Below, in pieces: positions 23,015 through 35,525 of a stretch of DNA of 64,000 nt. The stretch's first letter is position 1. Every line of letters starts with the position of its first letter. The stretch is from assembly GCF_035222485.1 (NCBI RefSeq), contig NC_085921.1:2108001-2172000 (forward strand). Reading direction: 5' to 3'. The notes below the pieces were generated by a model. That model was not told the DNA's origin. It worked only from the letters and a program-made list of their open reading frames with translations, and ran no database searches. This DNA is from Podospora pseudoanserina (taxonomy: Eukaryota; Ascomycota; Sordariomycetes; Sordariales; Podosporaceae). The translations under genes and the position numbers were made by a program.

Positions 23015-23746
23015 GGTAAGCCCTCTAAGGGTTCGTCGACCCGAGCTCATGGATTTAATTAGCTGAGAATTATATATAATCACTGCGCTACCTTATATCA
23101 CCTTCTACAAAGTAGAACCATACCATTTCTTCCCTAGGATATTTACTGCAATCCGCCACTTAGAAGATGGAGCATGTGGGTCATGTCCGTGCAAGCCATC
23201 ATGGATCTTTCTTCAGTGCTCCACCCATCTAGACCCTCTTTTGACAGCTCGCTTCGGGACGGCCCGCAACTCTAACCTTTAGTAGAGGCAGGGAAGAAGA
23301 TGGTTGTTGAAAGAATGCTCGTAGGGGAAGGGGGAGGATTAAAGAGGTAGATGTTGGGAAATTGGCGTGTGTTAAGTCTACCTCACCGGACGTGTGATGG
23401 CGTTACTTTACTTTATCATTGTTACAAGCCAATATTGAAGCATTGGGGCGTGATTTGAGGGCAGCGCTCTCTGGACGCCCATCGAGACCAACAATAACAT
23501 ATCCAGCAACCGATAAATAATGTCTTCATTGCTGAACTGCCTATGTCAGAGTCAAGAGTGCAGAAAAAAGTAAGCATTTATTATTTAGGTAGGCCAGCAA
23601 ATCCAGCATGCTCAAAGTACACAGTAACCTTGCCTGTAGCCTGATCCCGCCGTCGATTTCCGGCTTGTTTACTGATGTTATGAAGAGATGACGCAGACGC
23701 CATGCATTGGTATATGTGTACAAAATGTAGTAACCTCCAAAAACAA

Positions 23747-26700
23747 TCACTCCTCATCGCTGCTATCCACAATAAACCCTGCTCTTACCCTCGGTCGCAC
23801 TCGTACTGGCGCAGCGACCGGCATGTCGTCATCGGTATCTTCCTCGCCACCACCCTTGTCTTCATCACTAACACCTTTTTCACTTGTCTGAGTAGCAGAT
23901 TGCATCTCTTCATCCCCATCATCGTCAACCGGCTTCTTGCTCGGCTTCCTCTTTTTGGCAGCTCTCTTAGCCGGCGCCGGCGAGGCTGCTGAAGATGATC
24001 GCTCACTTTCATCATCCGCCGTATTCTCCTCGTCATCATCATCCCTATCCATATCAACGTCCTCATCGTCTCCCAAATCAGCAGCATCCGACTTTCTCTT
24101 GCCGCCCCTCTTGGCGGCCTTCTTCGGTTTTGGCCTCTCCACCACCGCATCCTCGTCATCCTCCTCACTATCATCCCCGTCCAACAACCTCTCCCAAGCA
24201 CTCTTCTCCACTCCCGTCGGCTTCTCCTTCTCCTTTTCCTTGGCCGGCCCCCCATATGCCGCCCTCGTCTTCTGCCTCCTCTCCTCCTCCCTCGCAAAAA
24301 ACTCCTTATCCGCCTCCTCATCCGACTCATCATCGCTCGCCCTCACATACATCTCACTCTTGATCTTCCTCAACTTCTCCAGCTGCTTCAGCTTCCTCGC
24401 CTTCACCCTCGCCACCGCCTCCTCATCATCAATCTCCCTCACCTCCTCCACCTCCTCCCCATCACTATTTATCGTCATCCTCTTCCTCCTCAACTTCTTC
24501 GGCCTATCGCCCGTAGGGTTGATCGACTTCAACCGGCCCGCAGCAAAAAGCGGCTCTTCCCCATCATCCAAAATATCATCATCATCCCCATCATCAAACG
24601 TCGCCCTCTTCCTCGGCGCAGCTTTTGTCCCAGCAGATTTTCTGCGGAGTTGATCCTCCGCCAGCTCCCCAGCCTCAAAAGTAGGGGGCTCAAACTCCGC
24701 CTTATTGATCATGTTCAAATTTTCCTTTAGATCATACGCGCTCATCCTCCCGGGAACGATCCAGACCGAATCCCGAGTCTCATCCAACGTCGGCGCTAAC
24801 CTCTCAAATCCAACTAGCTTCATCAACAGCCTCAAATGCGGGTTCTTGAACATTGCCGTTCGGCACTTGTCATTGGATGGGTGTATCACTACAAGGTGGG
24901 TTGTCATGTTAGCGCGCACGGACCAAAGGTAAACAATCGCACAAGGCTCTGTGTTCAGGGGAAAACTCACCAGTATACGGCGCCTCAGGCAACAACCCCA
25001 CCACCACCTCACCATCCGTTGTCGCCCCCAACTGCCTCGCCTCCTGTTCCCCCTCCCACCCCCTTCTTTCACTTTCCGCCTCCGCCAAAGTCTTCTTCAC
25101 CCACTCCAACCACTCCGTCTGGTTCCTATCCAGCAACACCCCCACCACAATCGCAATCTGCGCCTCCTTCTCCAGCATCTTGTCTTTAAACTCCAACTCT
25201 GCCCCCGGCCGGGGGTTTGTCGACACCGAGCTCGTCTGCCTCTCGTAGCCGTACTCAAGGTAAAACGCCGTTTGCTTTTCTTTGCTGAACAACAACTCGA
25301 CAAACAACGCCGGTCGCTCTTCTAGCTTCTTGGTGCATTTCCTCAAAATCTGCTTCACCAGCTCTTCCCACTCTTTGTAGACCGACTTCCCGACGGTGGA
25401 AGAATCAAGTGGCTGAGGGCCCTTGATCATGTTGTAAAACAGGGAGATGATGTCCAGCCTGAAGAGCATAGTCCCCATCTCATGCTTAAACGCCACCCGA
25501 TAAAAATATCGATGCGCACGCTTGAGTTGTTCGGGAGAGAGGTCCTGGTAAAAGTGGGTGAACTTGACAAATGTGTCAACCACGCCCTGGGGTAGAAATC
25601 TCGTGGCGAACTGGGCAAAGTTGAATTTGCGCTCTTGGGAGGTATGCTCCGCCTTGCGGGCATCGGCTTCGTCGTCGTCATCCGAGACGGGGTTGACGAG
25701 GTCTTCGTCTTCTTCCGCGTCCGAGTTGGTCCCCCCAGCGGCGACAGCCTCGGCCTGTTTGGCTTTCTTCTTCTTGCGGGTTCGTCGCCGGGAGCGGACT
25801 TGCATGTCGACGTTTTGCTTGGAGTAGGCTTCCAAGATGCGAAGGAACGTGTGGGTGAGTTCGGTGCAGGCGTCGAGGTACTCGAAGCCTTGGTCTTTGA
25901 AGGTGCGTGCGACGCTGGCGATGGTATCGTGGGTTTTTTCTTCGTAGAAGAGGTTGCTGAGGAGGTTGTCGGCGATTTCTTCGTCTTCTTCGTTGCCGCT
26001 GTCGGTCATCTCCTGGATGGTGAGCAGTATCTGGGTAAAACAACGCATGACGGTCGTCAGCTGCGGCCAATTTTTGTCCGTGTAGGCGCGATCGAGGTAT
26101 CTGTTGAGGGTGATGATCATCTCGGGCTGCAGAACACCGGCGACAAGGTTGAAGGTATTGACATCATCTTCAGCTGCTGGTTGGGCAGGCTTCTTTTGAT
26201 CTTTGTTGGCTTGTTGGCGTACTCGTTCAGCTTCCAGGAACCATGATACCAGGTAGAAGAACTGAGCCTTGTGGCTTTCAAGAACGTGGCTCGCTTCTCG
26301 ATCGATCGATCGCTGGAGGTGGAGGAATAGGGGGTTGAAGCCAGAGTCGAGGAAGTCAGAGACAAAATCTTTGAGCTGTTGACGGGCGCGTTCGTCGAGG
26401 TTGACAGGTGGACCTAGCTCCTTGTCCGCTTCGTCTTTCCTTGCTCGTCTTGGTGCCTTGAAGGTTTTGGAGCCGTCCATCTTCCGTTCTCGCGCAGCAG
26501 GGTCGAGTAATGCGTCTTGACCAGAAACTGTGACTGTTCTCCCATTTTCCCTCTTCACCCAAATCATGGTGCCAAACCTACTATGCCTTGATGGCCCCTT
26601 CTTGTTGTAAGACCTCAGCATAGCTGCCTCCTTGTTCATGGCGGCCGTCAGCTCGTCCGTCTTGATCTTGTTCAGCTGCTTTTCGCTGACAAAAAGCTTG

Positions 26701-27526
26701 CTCGAGTCCACCCTCTTGAGCAAGTGGAATAATATCTCCAGGATAATGACGTCCTCCGTCCGGAAGTCCTCGCCCATGTTCGATGCGATTGTCAAGATGG
26801 CAAGGAACACATCTTGGAACGAGAAGGCATCAATCAGCGCTGACCTCGAAATCTGGGATTCGTCCCCCTCGTAGTTGATCCCTGAAGGCGGGCTAATCAT
26901 GGCGATATTCCGCAGGAAGTATAGAATCAACTTGATGATACCCTGATCTCTCGCTGTTCTGTCACCAATCGGCAAAGCCATACTCGGCAGCGCTACCCTG
27001 ATCGCCGTATTCAAAATCTGCGCCGCATCAAAGTTGATAATCGCCCTCTTGTAATTCAGCTGCGCCAACTGCAACACTGGCAGATGTCTGTGGTGGTTGA
27101 CCGTCATGGTCTCGGGGTCCTTCTCGATGGGCCAGGTAAGCGGTACCATAAGCTCGTAGCACGCCAACGCAACCTTTGACCTGTATTTGCTATCATTGTC
27201 GCTTGGCGGCCATAAAGCAAGAATCTGGAGGAGATCGGTGCAGACAATATTCGCTTCGGCGAGGCATCGCGCAACGTCCATGCGGTTCGTCTTCTCATCG
27301 TAGAATCGAATCCATTTCTTCAGATCGCGCAGGACTTCGAGGGCGTCGTCGCCGAGTTTATACTTGTCGTCGTCGCTGTCTACACTGTAACCACCCAGCT
27401 ATTCCAACTGTCAGCCAACTTGTGTCAAGGATCGCTGGCGAGAAAGCCTACCGCAGAAACAAGACTGTTGATGTGCGCCCGCACCTCGGGGTGCACAGTG
27501 TCGTTGGGGATCTCGTTGTCCTCCAT
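23747..27526 (-). CDS. tof1: Tof1/Timeless replication fork-protection protein (topoisomerase 1-associated factor 1)
   Basis: Three exons: 27526-27452, 27398-24971 and 24888-23747, 1214 aa, in line with fungal Tof1. Both introns (GTAGGC...TAG, 53 nt; GTGAGT...TAG, 82 nt) keep frame. The Timeless N-terminal domain is unmistakable: [52 protein letters not shown], then [12 protein letters not shown] and [11 protein letters not shown] middle basic region holds [20 protein letters not shown]. The last ~350 residues are highly acidic/basic low complexity with several KKR-type nuclear signals, ending VDSSDEE. Known: with Csm3/Swi3 (Tipin) it forms the complex that stabilises paused forks, supports S-phase checkpoint signalling and aids sister cohesion in the nucleus. 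It shares a 404-bp divergent promoter region with the dehydrogenase at 27931. Long antisense ORFs over its acidic tail are compositional. Confidence 0.95.
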
Positions 27527-27930
27527 GTCGGAGTATTATTCTCGAATGTCGTTTATACCAGCATACGGTCTTCGTCTATCACGATACTAACTCGAATTCG
27601 TCGTCGTGGTATCTTGTTTGCTGTGGCTTGGCGCTCGTGGGCATGGAAACGCGATGCTCAAACCCATTAAAATCAGACGCGACTGACCGCGTCTGCCCAA
27701 CTAAAACAGACACAGTGCGCTCACAGTGTGTGTCTTGGAGCTCGCACTATCCTGGACAGGGCACATGGCAGAGAGTCGGCCGAAAGCAGCAATCGGTCCG
27801 GGGGTGGTCCTTGGATTTACCGAGGCTAGCCGACGTCACTCAGTCCGTTGCATTCACAAGAGAGCTTCATTCTCATTTTCACTCTTTTTTCCATTGTGTT
27901 TGTGTATTTCAGGTAAAAACGGCTTCTATC
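27527..27930. promoter_or_regulatory. Divergent promoter region between tof1 and the dehydrogenase gene
   Basis: 404 bp separate the two start codons. On the dehydrogenase side a long pyrimidine tract ends in TTTCAG (27907-27912), only 18 nt before the ATG. This looks like a 3' splice site and suggests a 5'-UTR intron. Confidence 0.5.
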
Positions 27931-29188
27931 ATGTCTGCTAGACAAGTGCTCCGTCTGGGCAACCGCCTCAGTGTTCGGTCTTACTCATCTGCTGTCAAGC
28001 ATGAGGGTGCCCGCGATGTCAAGCGTCTCGGTGTTATCGGCGCGGGGCAGATGGTGAGCTTCCTCTTCATGAGATGAACATAGCAATTGTAGCTGACATG
28101 AGATGAACAGGGTCTCGGTATTGCCCTTGTGGCTGCCATGAAGGCCCAAGTCCCAGTTACCCTCGTCGACTCCAGCCAGAAGTCTTTGGATAAGGGCCTT
28201 GTCTTTGCTGGTATGTTGTCACTACCTACCCTGAACCAGACCCATTAAGGGGCAACCCAAGCCATGGAAAGAGGCACTCAAGCCACCAAAAACGGGCTTC
28301 AACCACTTTTCATTAACCCTCCCAATTTTCTTTATCAACCCTGTCCCTTCATTTTCCAGTATCAATTTTGACTAACGACTCCCAGATACTCTTCTCGCCA
28401 AGCAAGTCGCAAAGGAGAAGCTCACTCAGTCCCAAGCTGATGCGGCGAGGGCCCTCCTCCTCCCCACCACCTCCCTCGACGCCCTCCACGAAGCCGACTT
28501 CGTCATCGAGGCCGTCCCAGAGATCCCCTCTCTCAAATTCGAGCTCTTTTCCCGCCTCGCCTCCATCGCTCCCTCCCATGCCGTCCTCGCGACAAACACC
28601 TCCTCCATCTCCATTACCCGTAAGACTCCCCTAACTCCTTGCCCCCCACCACACTATGTTGACACCCATCCAGGTATTGCCGCCGCCACCCAGGACCCCT
28701 CCAAACCTCTCGACACCTCCGCCTCCTCCCGCGTAGTAGCAACCCACTTCATGAACCCCGTCCCGGTCCAAAAAGGTGTCGAAATCATCTCCGGCCTCCA
28801 GACCTCCCCCACCACCCTCGCCACCGCCGTCTCCTTCGTCGAGAAAATGGGTAAAATTGTCTCCTACTCCGTCGACTCCCCCGGTTTCCTCGCCAACCGC
28901 ATCCTGATGCCCTACATCAACGAAGCAATCATCTGCCTCGAATCCGGCGTCGGAGACCGGGATTCCATCGACGCTATCATGAAGAATGGCACCAACGTCC
29001 CCATGGGTCCGCTCCAGTTGGCGGATTTCATTGGGCTTGATACTTGCCTCGCGATCATGAATGTCTTGCATACGGAAACGGGGGATAGCAAGTATAGGCC
29101 GAGTGTGTTGTTGAAGAATTATGTTGCCGCTGGGTGGTTGGGGAAGAAGAGTGGGAAGGGGTTTTATGAGTATGCCCAAAAGAAGTAA
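27931..29188 (+). CDS. 3-hydroxyacyl-CoA (3-hydroxybutyryl-CoA) dehydrogenase, probably mitochondrial
   Basis: Four exons: 27931-28053, 28111-28210, 28386-28619 and 28674-29188, 323 aa, all junctions in frame. Residues 1-22 are Arg/Ser/Leu-rich without acids (MSARQVLRLGNRLSVRSYSS), a good mitochondrial presequence. The NAD-binding Rossmann motif GVIGAGQMGLGIA (about 34-46) is interrupted by intron 1. The catalytic His lies in ATHFMNPV (His177), and the C-terminal domain has SPGFLANRILMPYINEA and ends KKSGKGFYEY. It oxidises L-3-hydroxyacyl-CoA to 3-ketoacyl-CoA with NAD+, the third step of beta-oxidation, with preference for short chains in this single-domain family. The length equals the family norm. 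Intron 1 carries a 13-bp direct repeat, CATGAGATGAACA, at 28068 and 28097. Confidence 0.94.
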
Positions 29189-29780
29189 GTGGGCAGGAGA
29201 GGTGCTGTGTGCGTCATGATAGAATTTAGACAGCGTTTTTCATCAAGCCATGTATCAATGCTTATATATGTTTACATATCTGTTGGTTATTTCACATCCA
29301 TCCCTCTACTAGAGCATGACACCGCACGGTAAACAACTCAGATCATCCCCTTCCTTCCATTGTCACTTACCTGCTTCAAAGCGCAAAACCAGTCGCCCTC
29401 TAATACAGAAACAAACCTCATTTCACGTCTACATAGCAACCAACCCCTTCCATTAAAAAGGGGCAACAAAACAATCCACTCCCTCAACCACACCCAGTAC
29501 CCCTCAGCCCATTTCCCTTTTACTAATCCTCACCGCTATCCCCCCTTGACCATGCACTCAATTAAAATCCCTCTGCACGCTGACAAAAAAAAACTTAGAT
29601 TACACCCCACAATCTATCCAATTTTCTCACCTCCCCGCAAAAAGTAGCCGACACCACTCGGTAGTGCTTCACAAATTGCCCAATATTTTCGGCATCAGTC
29701 TACCAGGACAGCAGCAAACTTTCTCACGAATCTCTTTTTGCTTTTCTCCTCCTCCTACCTGTCGGATGAACCGGCCGACC

Positions 29781-29799
29781 TGTGTGTGTGTGTGTGTGT
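29781..29799. repeat. (TG)n microsatellite
   Basis: Perfect TG run of about 19 bp in the 3' flank of the dehydrogenase gene. Confidence 0.9.
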
Positions 29800-30810
29800 T
29801 GCAGTTTTAATCTGTCCTCCCCCCCTCCCCCCCGGTCACCCTACAGAAACTTAGCAGTTGAAAAGCTATTTTTGTCCCCTCTCTTTGTTCATTCGGCTTG
29901 TCCCGAAGCCAGCCATGTTCATCTCTCGATAAACCATCGCCTGGGAGCTTGTGTGGTGAGAGCCCGCTAATCTCGCTGTGAGATCTTGGGGAGGAACAGG
30001 CCGTCCTTCACTGGAGAGAGATGAGAAGGTAACCAAAAACTACCCCAAGCACACCCCAACAACAACAACCACCACAACCACAACTACAACAACAGCCGAC
30101 CACCACCCCAGCCCAACCCTCTCCTTCCACCTTCCCCTTCCCAGGCAAAACTCCCCATCACCCATTTAAGCCGAGTGTAATGTGAATCAGCAACAATGCC
30201 GGGGGCACCCACCCCTTCCGGTCCCCATCCCATCCCATCCCATGACAGCCAGTAAACCCCCTCCCGTACCCCCAGACTCTCATATAGTACCTGCCATGGC
30301 AAGAACGGATCAAGAGCAATATATTCCCACCCCGTTAGTCAAACTAGCTCGACCCCACCCACACACATCCCCTCAAATTGAACCTTCAGACGGAAGTTCC
30401 CAGCAATAGAGAACCAAACCAAATGTGGCCAACTCTGACGGCCGGAACTGTCGTGTGATATGTCAACAAAAAGCAACAGCTAGGTTCGGGATGCCAAAAA
30501 GAATACCTCTCGTTGGTGGTGATGTTCTGATATAGGGGGTATATATCATAAACAAACCTCAAGGTCTTGATACTCCTCCCTCCCCCAGTGTCCGGTGGTC
30601 AGGCAAAAAATAACGAAACAGGCATGACATCAATCTTCCCCAAACCAAAACCAATACGCTCTCATCACGGAGAGCGACGAAGCTTGTTTCTTTCTCCTTG
30701 AAGCGGATCGTCCCAGCCTCCATCTGTCTGTCATGCAAATACATCCCTCACAAGCAAAAACCGGCTGACAGGAAAGAAAGCGGGCGTTCGGAAAAAATAT
30801 GGGGTTCATA

Positions 30811-30829
30811 CACACACACACACACACAC
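30811..30829. repeat. (CA)n microsatellite
   Basis: Perfect CA run of about 19 bp, intergenic. Confidence 0.9.
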
Positions 30830-31323
30830 CACACACAATACAGCAAAAACCATGCTCCCCCCTCTTCGGAAAAGCACCCCCGGCTCACATCAAAAAATCC
30901 GGTGTTTCCCAAAGGGGTAAATTGACCATCCCATCCTGTTCCTGCGTACTAGAGTAGACCATGCCATGCAGGGAAGCCCGCAAGAACGGGCATGTCTCGC
31001 CTCTTGTTGGTTAGGTACCACAAGTAGTTTTCCCAACTTGCTAGCCCGAATGTCGTGTTCTACCCCTGTGTGGAAAAGCAAGCAAGCAGGCTCCGAGTGA
31101 GTTCGAGGTAGTTATCTATCGATCGTGAACTCGAGAAAAAGCAGAATCAACCAATGGGGGCTGATAAACAAGTGAGAGAAGAAACAGTGGCTGGCAAAAA
31201 CAAACCAAGACCTCCTCAGCTTCTCCCGGCGGCGGCCAAAGACTGAGCCTGGAATGGTAAGCCGAGGGAAAACCCCCATGTCCGCCATTTTTACCGGCCG
31301 GGCCTAGAAAAACAAAAATGCCT

Positions 31324-31364
<41 letters not shown>

Positions 31365-31365
31365 G
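31324..31365. repeat. (TTG)14 microsatellite
   Basis: Fourteen uninterrupted TTG units. The minus-strand reading as poly-Asn is not part of any gene I can support. Confidence 0.95.
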
Positions 31366-34300
31366 GCGGTAGGTAGCTTGGAGCTTACCTCCACCATAAG
31401 AAAGGTAGCTTCCAAAGGGAAAACTGACGAATCGGCACAAATTTGACAGTTTTGTTTTGATCCTCGGTATTGTGCTTGGATCCGTCAGTCTGGTCTTACA
31501 GCACAACACAGCAATGCCTTGTAACGGGACCAAAGTCATGTGCCACACAAGTCAAAGACAGTCCCATGCCTAGTTCGGTTGTATCTCAGGAATCAGGTGA
31601 ATCATGCGTGCTCGGTGTTGAGTGACTCCTCTGGTCGATATCGAGTTACATCCCCGTTGACTGGTTCTCGAAATCAGCATGGCTATTCGCGCAAGAAGGA
31701 TGACAGGCATCTCCACTACCTTCGCAAGCTTATATATGGCGGGAAACATCATTTATCTCGACCTTTGAAAGCATTTTCGATCAGATCGTCAGGTTGGCGG
31801 TCTCGAACAAACAAACAACATGACCTAGAAGTTGTACAGCCAGGAACGCAGTGAATAGTTTGAGCAAGCCGCGTTTGACAACTCGGCTAAACAGACCCGT
31901 CAAAACGGTTCAAGGACAAGCCATTCGCGCCCACAAGCTCTCACGTCACGGTGGTAAGCAAGTCACTTGAAGGAAAGCCGATAATCACCAACGTTCTGCC
32001 ACGCCGTGTTTGACAATTGCGTGATGCTGTACCAGGCACCTGCGATATTCTTCGCCTGAGTCGCATCACTGGGCTAAAAAGTTCTCTGTCGAATCGTAAA
32101 CATGCCGGCAGCCGTGTCACAAGATGTCTTGTGAGGAGCTGAATGATAAGACACGGTTTGACCAGCAGCCATTCCACGAAAGGAAGGTCGGACACGCCAG
32201 CAAGTGCTGGAGAAGCAGGTGCGTCTCTCCATGGGGGCTTCTCCTCGAGGCTCTTCCGAATCCTGACAAGCCCAGAAACTGCTCTCGAGCAGTCTGCGTC
32301 AAACTGCGCCTTGAGCGCAAGCGAGACAGCGCCGTCACAATGCGTAGCATGCGTTGCTTTGCACGACCGGCCGGATTGATGAGTCCACGTGTGGCAGAAT
32401 CCAAGTTAGGCTCGCGCAATGCACAATGCAGGCTGCACGGCTCGATATTAATGACGGTGGGTAATGTGAGGGGAAGCCGACTTGGTAGGAGTGTGTCAAG
32501 CATCCTCGGCCTTGTCGAGTGCTTGATGATGTTCCGGTGGATAAGGAAATGCGCAAGCCATGTGGAACTAGAACTGATCCTCCGAACGGTCTTCTAACTC
32601 TTACTTTGTCGAGGCCGGGGAAGTCTCTGAACTGATGGGACATGTTCTGGGATCAATGGCCTTGCTTCAAACGAGGCTCGGAAAGCATATCTCTGCACAA
32701 GGTCCTGCCTTGAAATCTGAGCCATCCGTTTGGTCAGCCGCTTGTGTCTAGTATAGGGGATATTTTGACACCGTCGGGTTGTAGCAACACGAGACCGAGT
32801 CGCTCGCCTTGAAGCTGGCAGAGCTCAGGTGATACTGAGTGCACCGGGCACTTCGACGTGGCCCTAAACGCAGAAACGGAGGGTTCGTCGTGGCCAGCAA
32901 GGCCGTACAAGTGGCCCGTCGCCATCAGGCCGTTGGCATGACGTCTAGCTGGTGGTAAAATGCGGCAAAAACAGCGAGCATCAGCGCGTGTCTTTGGGCG
33001 TGGGCCGACAGCAAGGGGCTGGGTCTCGATGATTTTTGCCGCCAGCTCGTGGCCTAGAGAAAAATCTTGCCCTGGACGGAGCATGTTGCAAGTCTTGTCA
33101 AGGGTTGTGGAGGGAGACGCTTGATGTCAGCCCCCTTTCCACCCGCTCCTGCAGGTTGAGATTCTGCAACTCAGCGAGCGGGTTATTTCCGGAGGACGAC
33201 GATGCGACAGGTTCCCATGTTGATTCATCCCATCCCGCTGGTAGCCCGGGGATCGATCTGACGAGCTATTGACTGAATTTGAGTGCTTCAGTCTGCTGCC
33301 GTGTGTTCGCCCTGATGCTGGATCCACGGGGATCTTTTGTGTGAGGACTGGACAGCTGATCTATTGGACAATCAGACGGCTTCTTGCATTCACAATAGGG
33401 GCCCGTATCCAGGGTTCCTGGATTCCAGATGATCGCACAAAGTTCTCGCCGTGCTTCATCTGCAGGCACGCGGCTTGCGCAACCCGGAAGTCGAGATTGT
33501 GCTCTGGCTAGAATTCGTGTTTGATCCAAACACAGGGATGGTGGCAGCTCACCAACGTCTCGCAAGCAGATTCAGGCCCCGAACAGCCGTCAGGGCTTCA
33601 AAAGGTGAAACTGGAAATCTGATCTCGTCGTAGTCGTGTACTCCGGGAACCGGAACCTACACTCGCGGAGGGTGTAACTGGGAAATGCCGCGACGACAGG
33701 AATGACTTCCACAACACGAAGATGGTGGCAACTGAAGAGCCCATTCCGGGCAACCATCAAAGAAATCATTTGGACACGAAAGACCTCTCGCCCTGCCAAA
33801 TGAATTATTCAGGTAGAGATAGACACTCCAACACCAACCGTCTGTTCGTCTCAACAACGCGGCATCGGGGATGCCCGGGTCTAGAGCTCCGAGCCCACTT
33901 CTGCCAGGAAGCAAACAGACAGACAGGATCAAAAGGCGTAAGAAGCCAGCACGTGCGCTCACCGTTTTCGCACTCCATGTACGAGACGGTTGTGAAATGG
34001 ATGACCGTCGGGACCGACGAGACAGTTACGTCTGACGCATTATCCGGCACCGTCAAACCCGAAACAGGCTGAGAATAGCAGTGGGCAACAGAGCACTCCA
34101 ATTCCTCTCCGTGGAGTCTCTTGTTGCCGCGGTCTGGCGTCTGCTATTCTTGTTGCAAGGGCTCGCCATCTACCCTATAGATAGGAGCTTGGATGCAGCA
34201 GAGCTGACATTTACCCCTATCAGATGAAGCTGTGGGGAACACAGCGAGACAAGCGCAGCTGCGTAAGCGCGGCGTCTGGGTAGGCGGTAGAGGCGCGAGG

Positions 34301-35510
34301 CAGGCCAGTAGCCATTCAGACCGTTTGAATCCTGGGGTATCAGTGCAGACTTTTTGCTGTCCTGCAACTGCAAGGCACCCGATCTTTCCACTGCCGAGAG
34401 AAGTCAGCTCGGTTTTACCGCGGCGTCTTCCAAACAGCTCGGTATCATGCCCCGTCAGCCGCTTCTTTGAGATTCTCATCAGTCGTGACGGGAAAGTGGA
34501 GAAGTCAAGAAGGGTAACGCGGAGGAGGACTGGAGCGGCCCGAAGACCGGAGCACAAGCCCTAAGGATCCGGTCTGTGCCGCCATGCTTCTCACTTTCAC
34601 CACCCCGAGGCGGCTTTGGGAATAGTCCAGGAACACGCTCGGCGCGCGATGAGATCTGAGCAGCCCCGGACGCAACGGTACTGAGCGGCTGCAACCACCC
34701 ACCACATCCGTCCCGCTAAGCCCAATACAAGCAACGTGCGGGCTGCGAATTCTTTCTTTGCTTTGCCAATTTCCCTGCCAGTTGATAATGCGTTGTTTAT
34801 GTCGTTTCAAGAGATTATGCCATGTCTGGTAGAGTCCGAAGAAATTCCACGACTGTGGCTCGCGGGCATTTGGCTTGCACGATTGGGGAATCTGGGAAGT
34901 CTGGGGGATCTGGGCTCTCGGTGTCGACAATGGCAAAGCGTGGTGTCGACAGTAAAGGAACGGACAACCCCGAAGTCCTTAATCTGACGGTTAACTGCTG
35001 CATGGCGCATGGCGGCATGCTGCATACCGCAAGCAAGTCCATTGATTCGAATCACTCACCTCGGCCTTCACCTGGAGGAGACCTGGGATGCCCGGAGACA
35101 ACATGTGAGGCGATGGTGGTGCCTTGGTGGTAGCCGCATACTGTCGGATGTAAAGAGACTGGGTTCTTTTGGAGCATGGAAAAAATATGGAAGGTGGTGC
35201 TTGCAGCCTCGACCAGGCAGCCAAGACCAAGAAAGAGAGCTGAAGAGGCAGGCGCTTGTTTGAGATTTTTCTTTTGCATTCTTCGGTGTCGAGCCGCTCT
35301 TTCCCCGGGAGTCGCCAAAAAGCTTGAACACTGATCGTGCTTGCCTTGTTTGGTCAGGCTACTCACTGACGAGGGTCCAGGCCGTTGAGGCCAATTCTTT
35401 CTTCCCAAAACGTCACCGTGAATCTGTTTGATTCGCAACGATGACTATCTAGGCGATGTGTCATTCAGAGCCACCTACCGTCGCACAGCACCCAACCCCC
35501 GGCAAACCAC

Positions 35511-35525
35511 TACCTACCTACCTAT
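35511..35525. repeat. CCTA tetranucleotide run
   Basis: TACCTACCTACCTA, the longest copy of a TAGG/CCTA motif that recurs in the intergenic DNA of this window. Confidence 0.7.

Larger units (their letters stand above)
22034..23746. other. Intergenic region dominated by the second 22-bp repeat cluster
   Basis: Holds a TG microsatellite (22278-22296), a T/A tract near 22492-22510, and the 22-bp-period array 22544-22728 with a degenerate extension to ~23014. The right end is the 3' region of tof1. No gene recognised. Confidence 0.6.

Noticed and set aside
23937-24653. 238-codon Ser-rich plus-strand ORF opposite tof1
   Set aside because: It mirrors the acidic Asp/Glu codons of the Tof1 tail, read as Ser/Leu. 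No independent motif.
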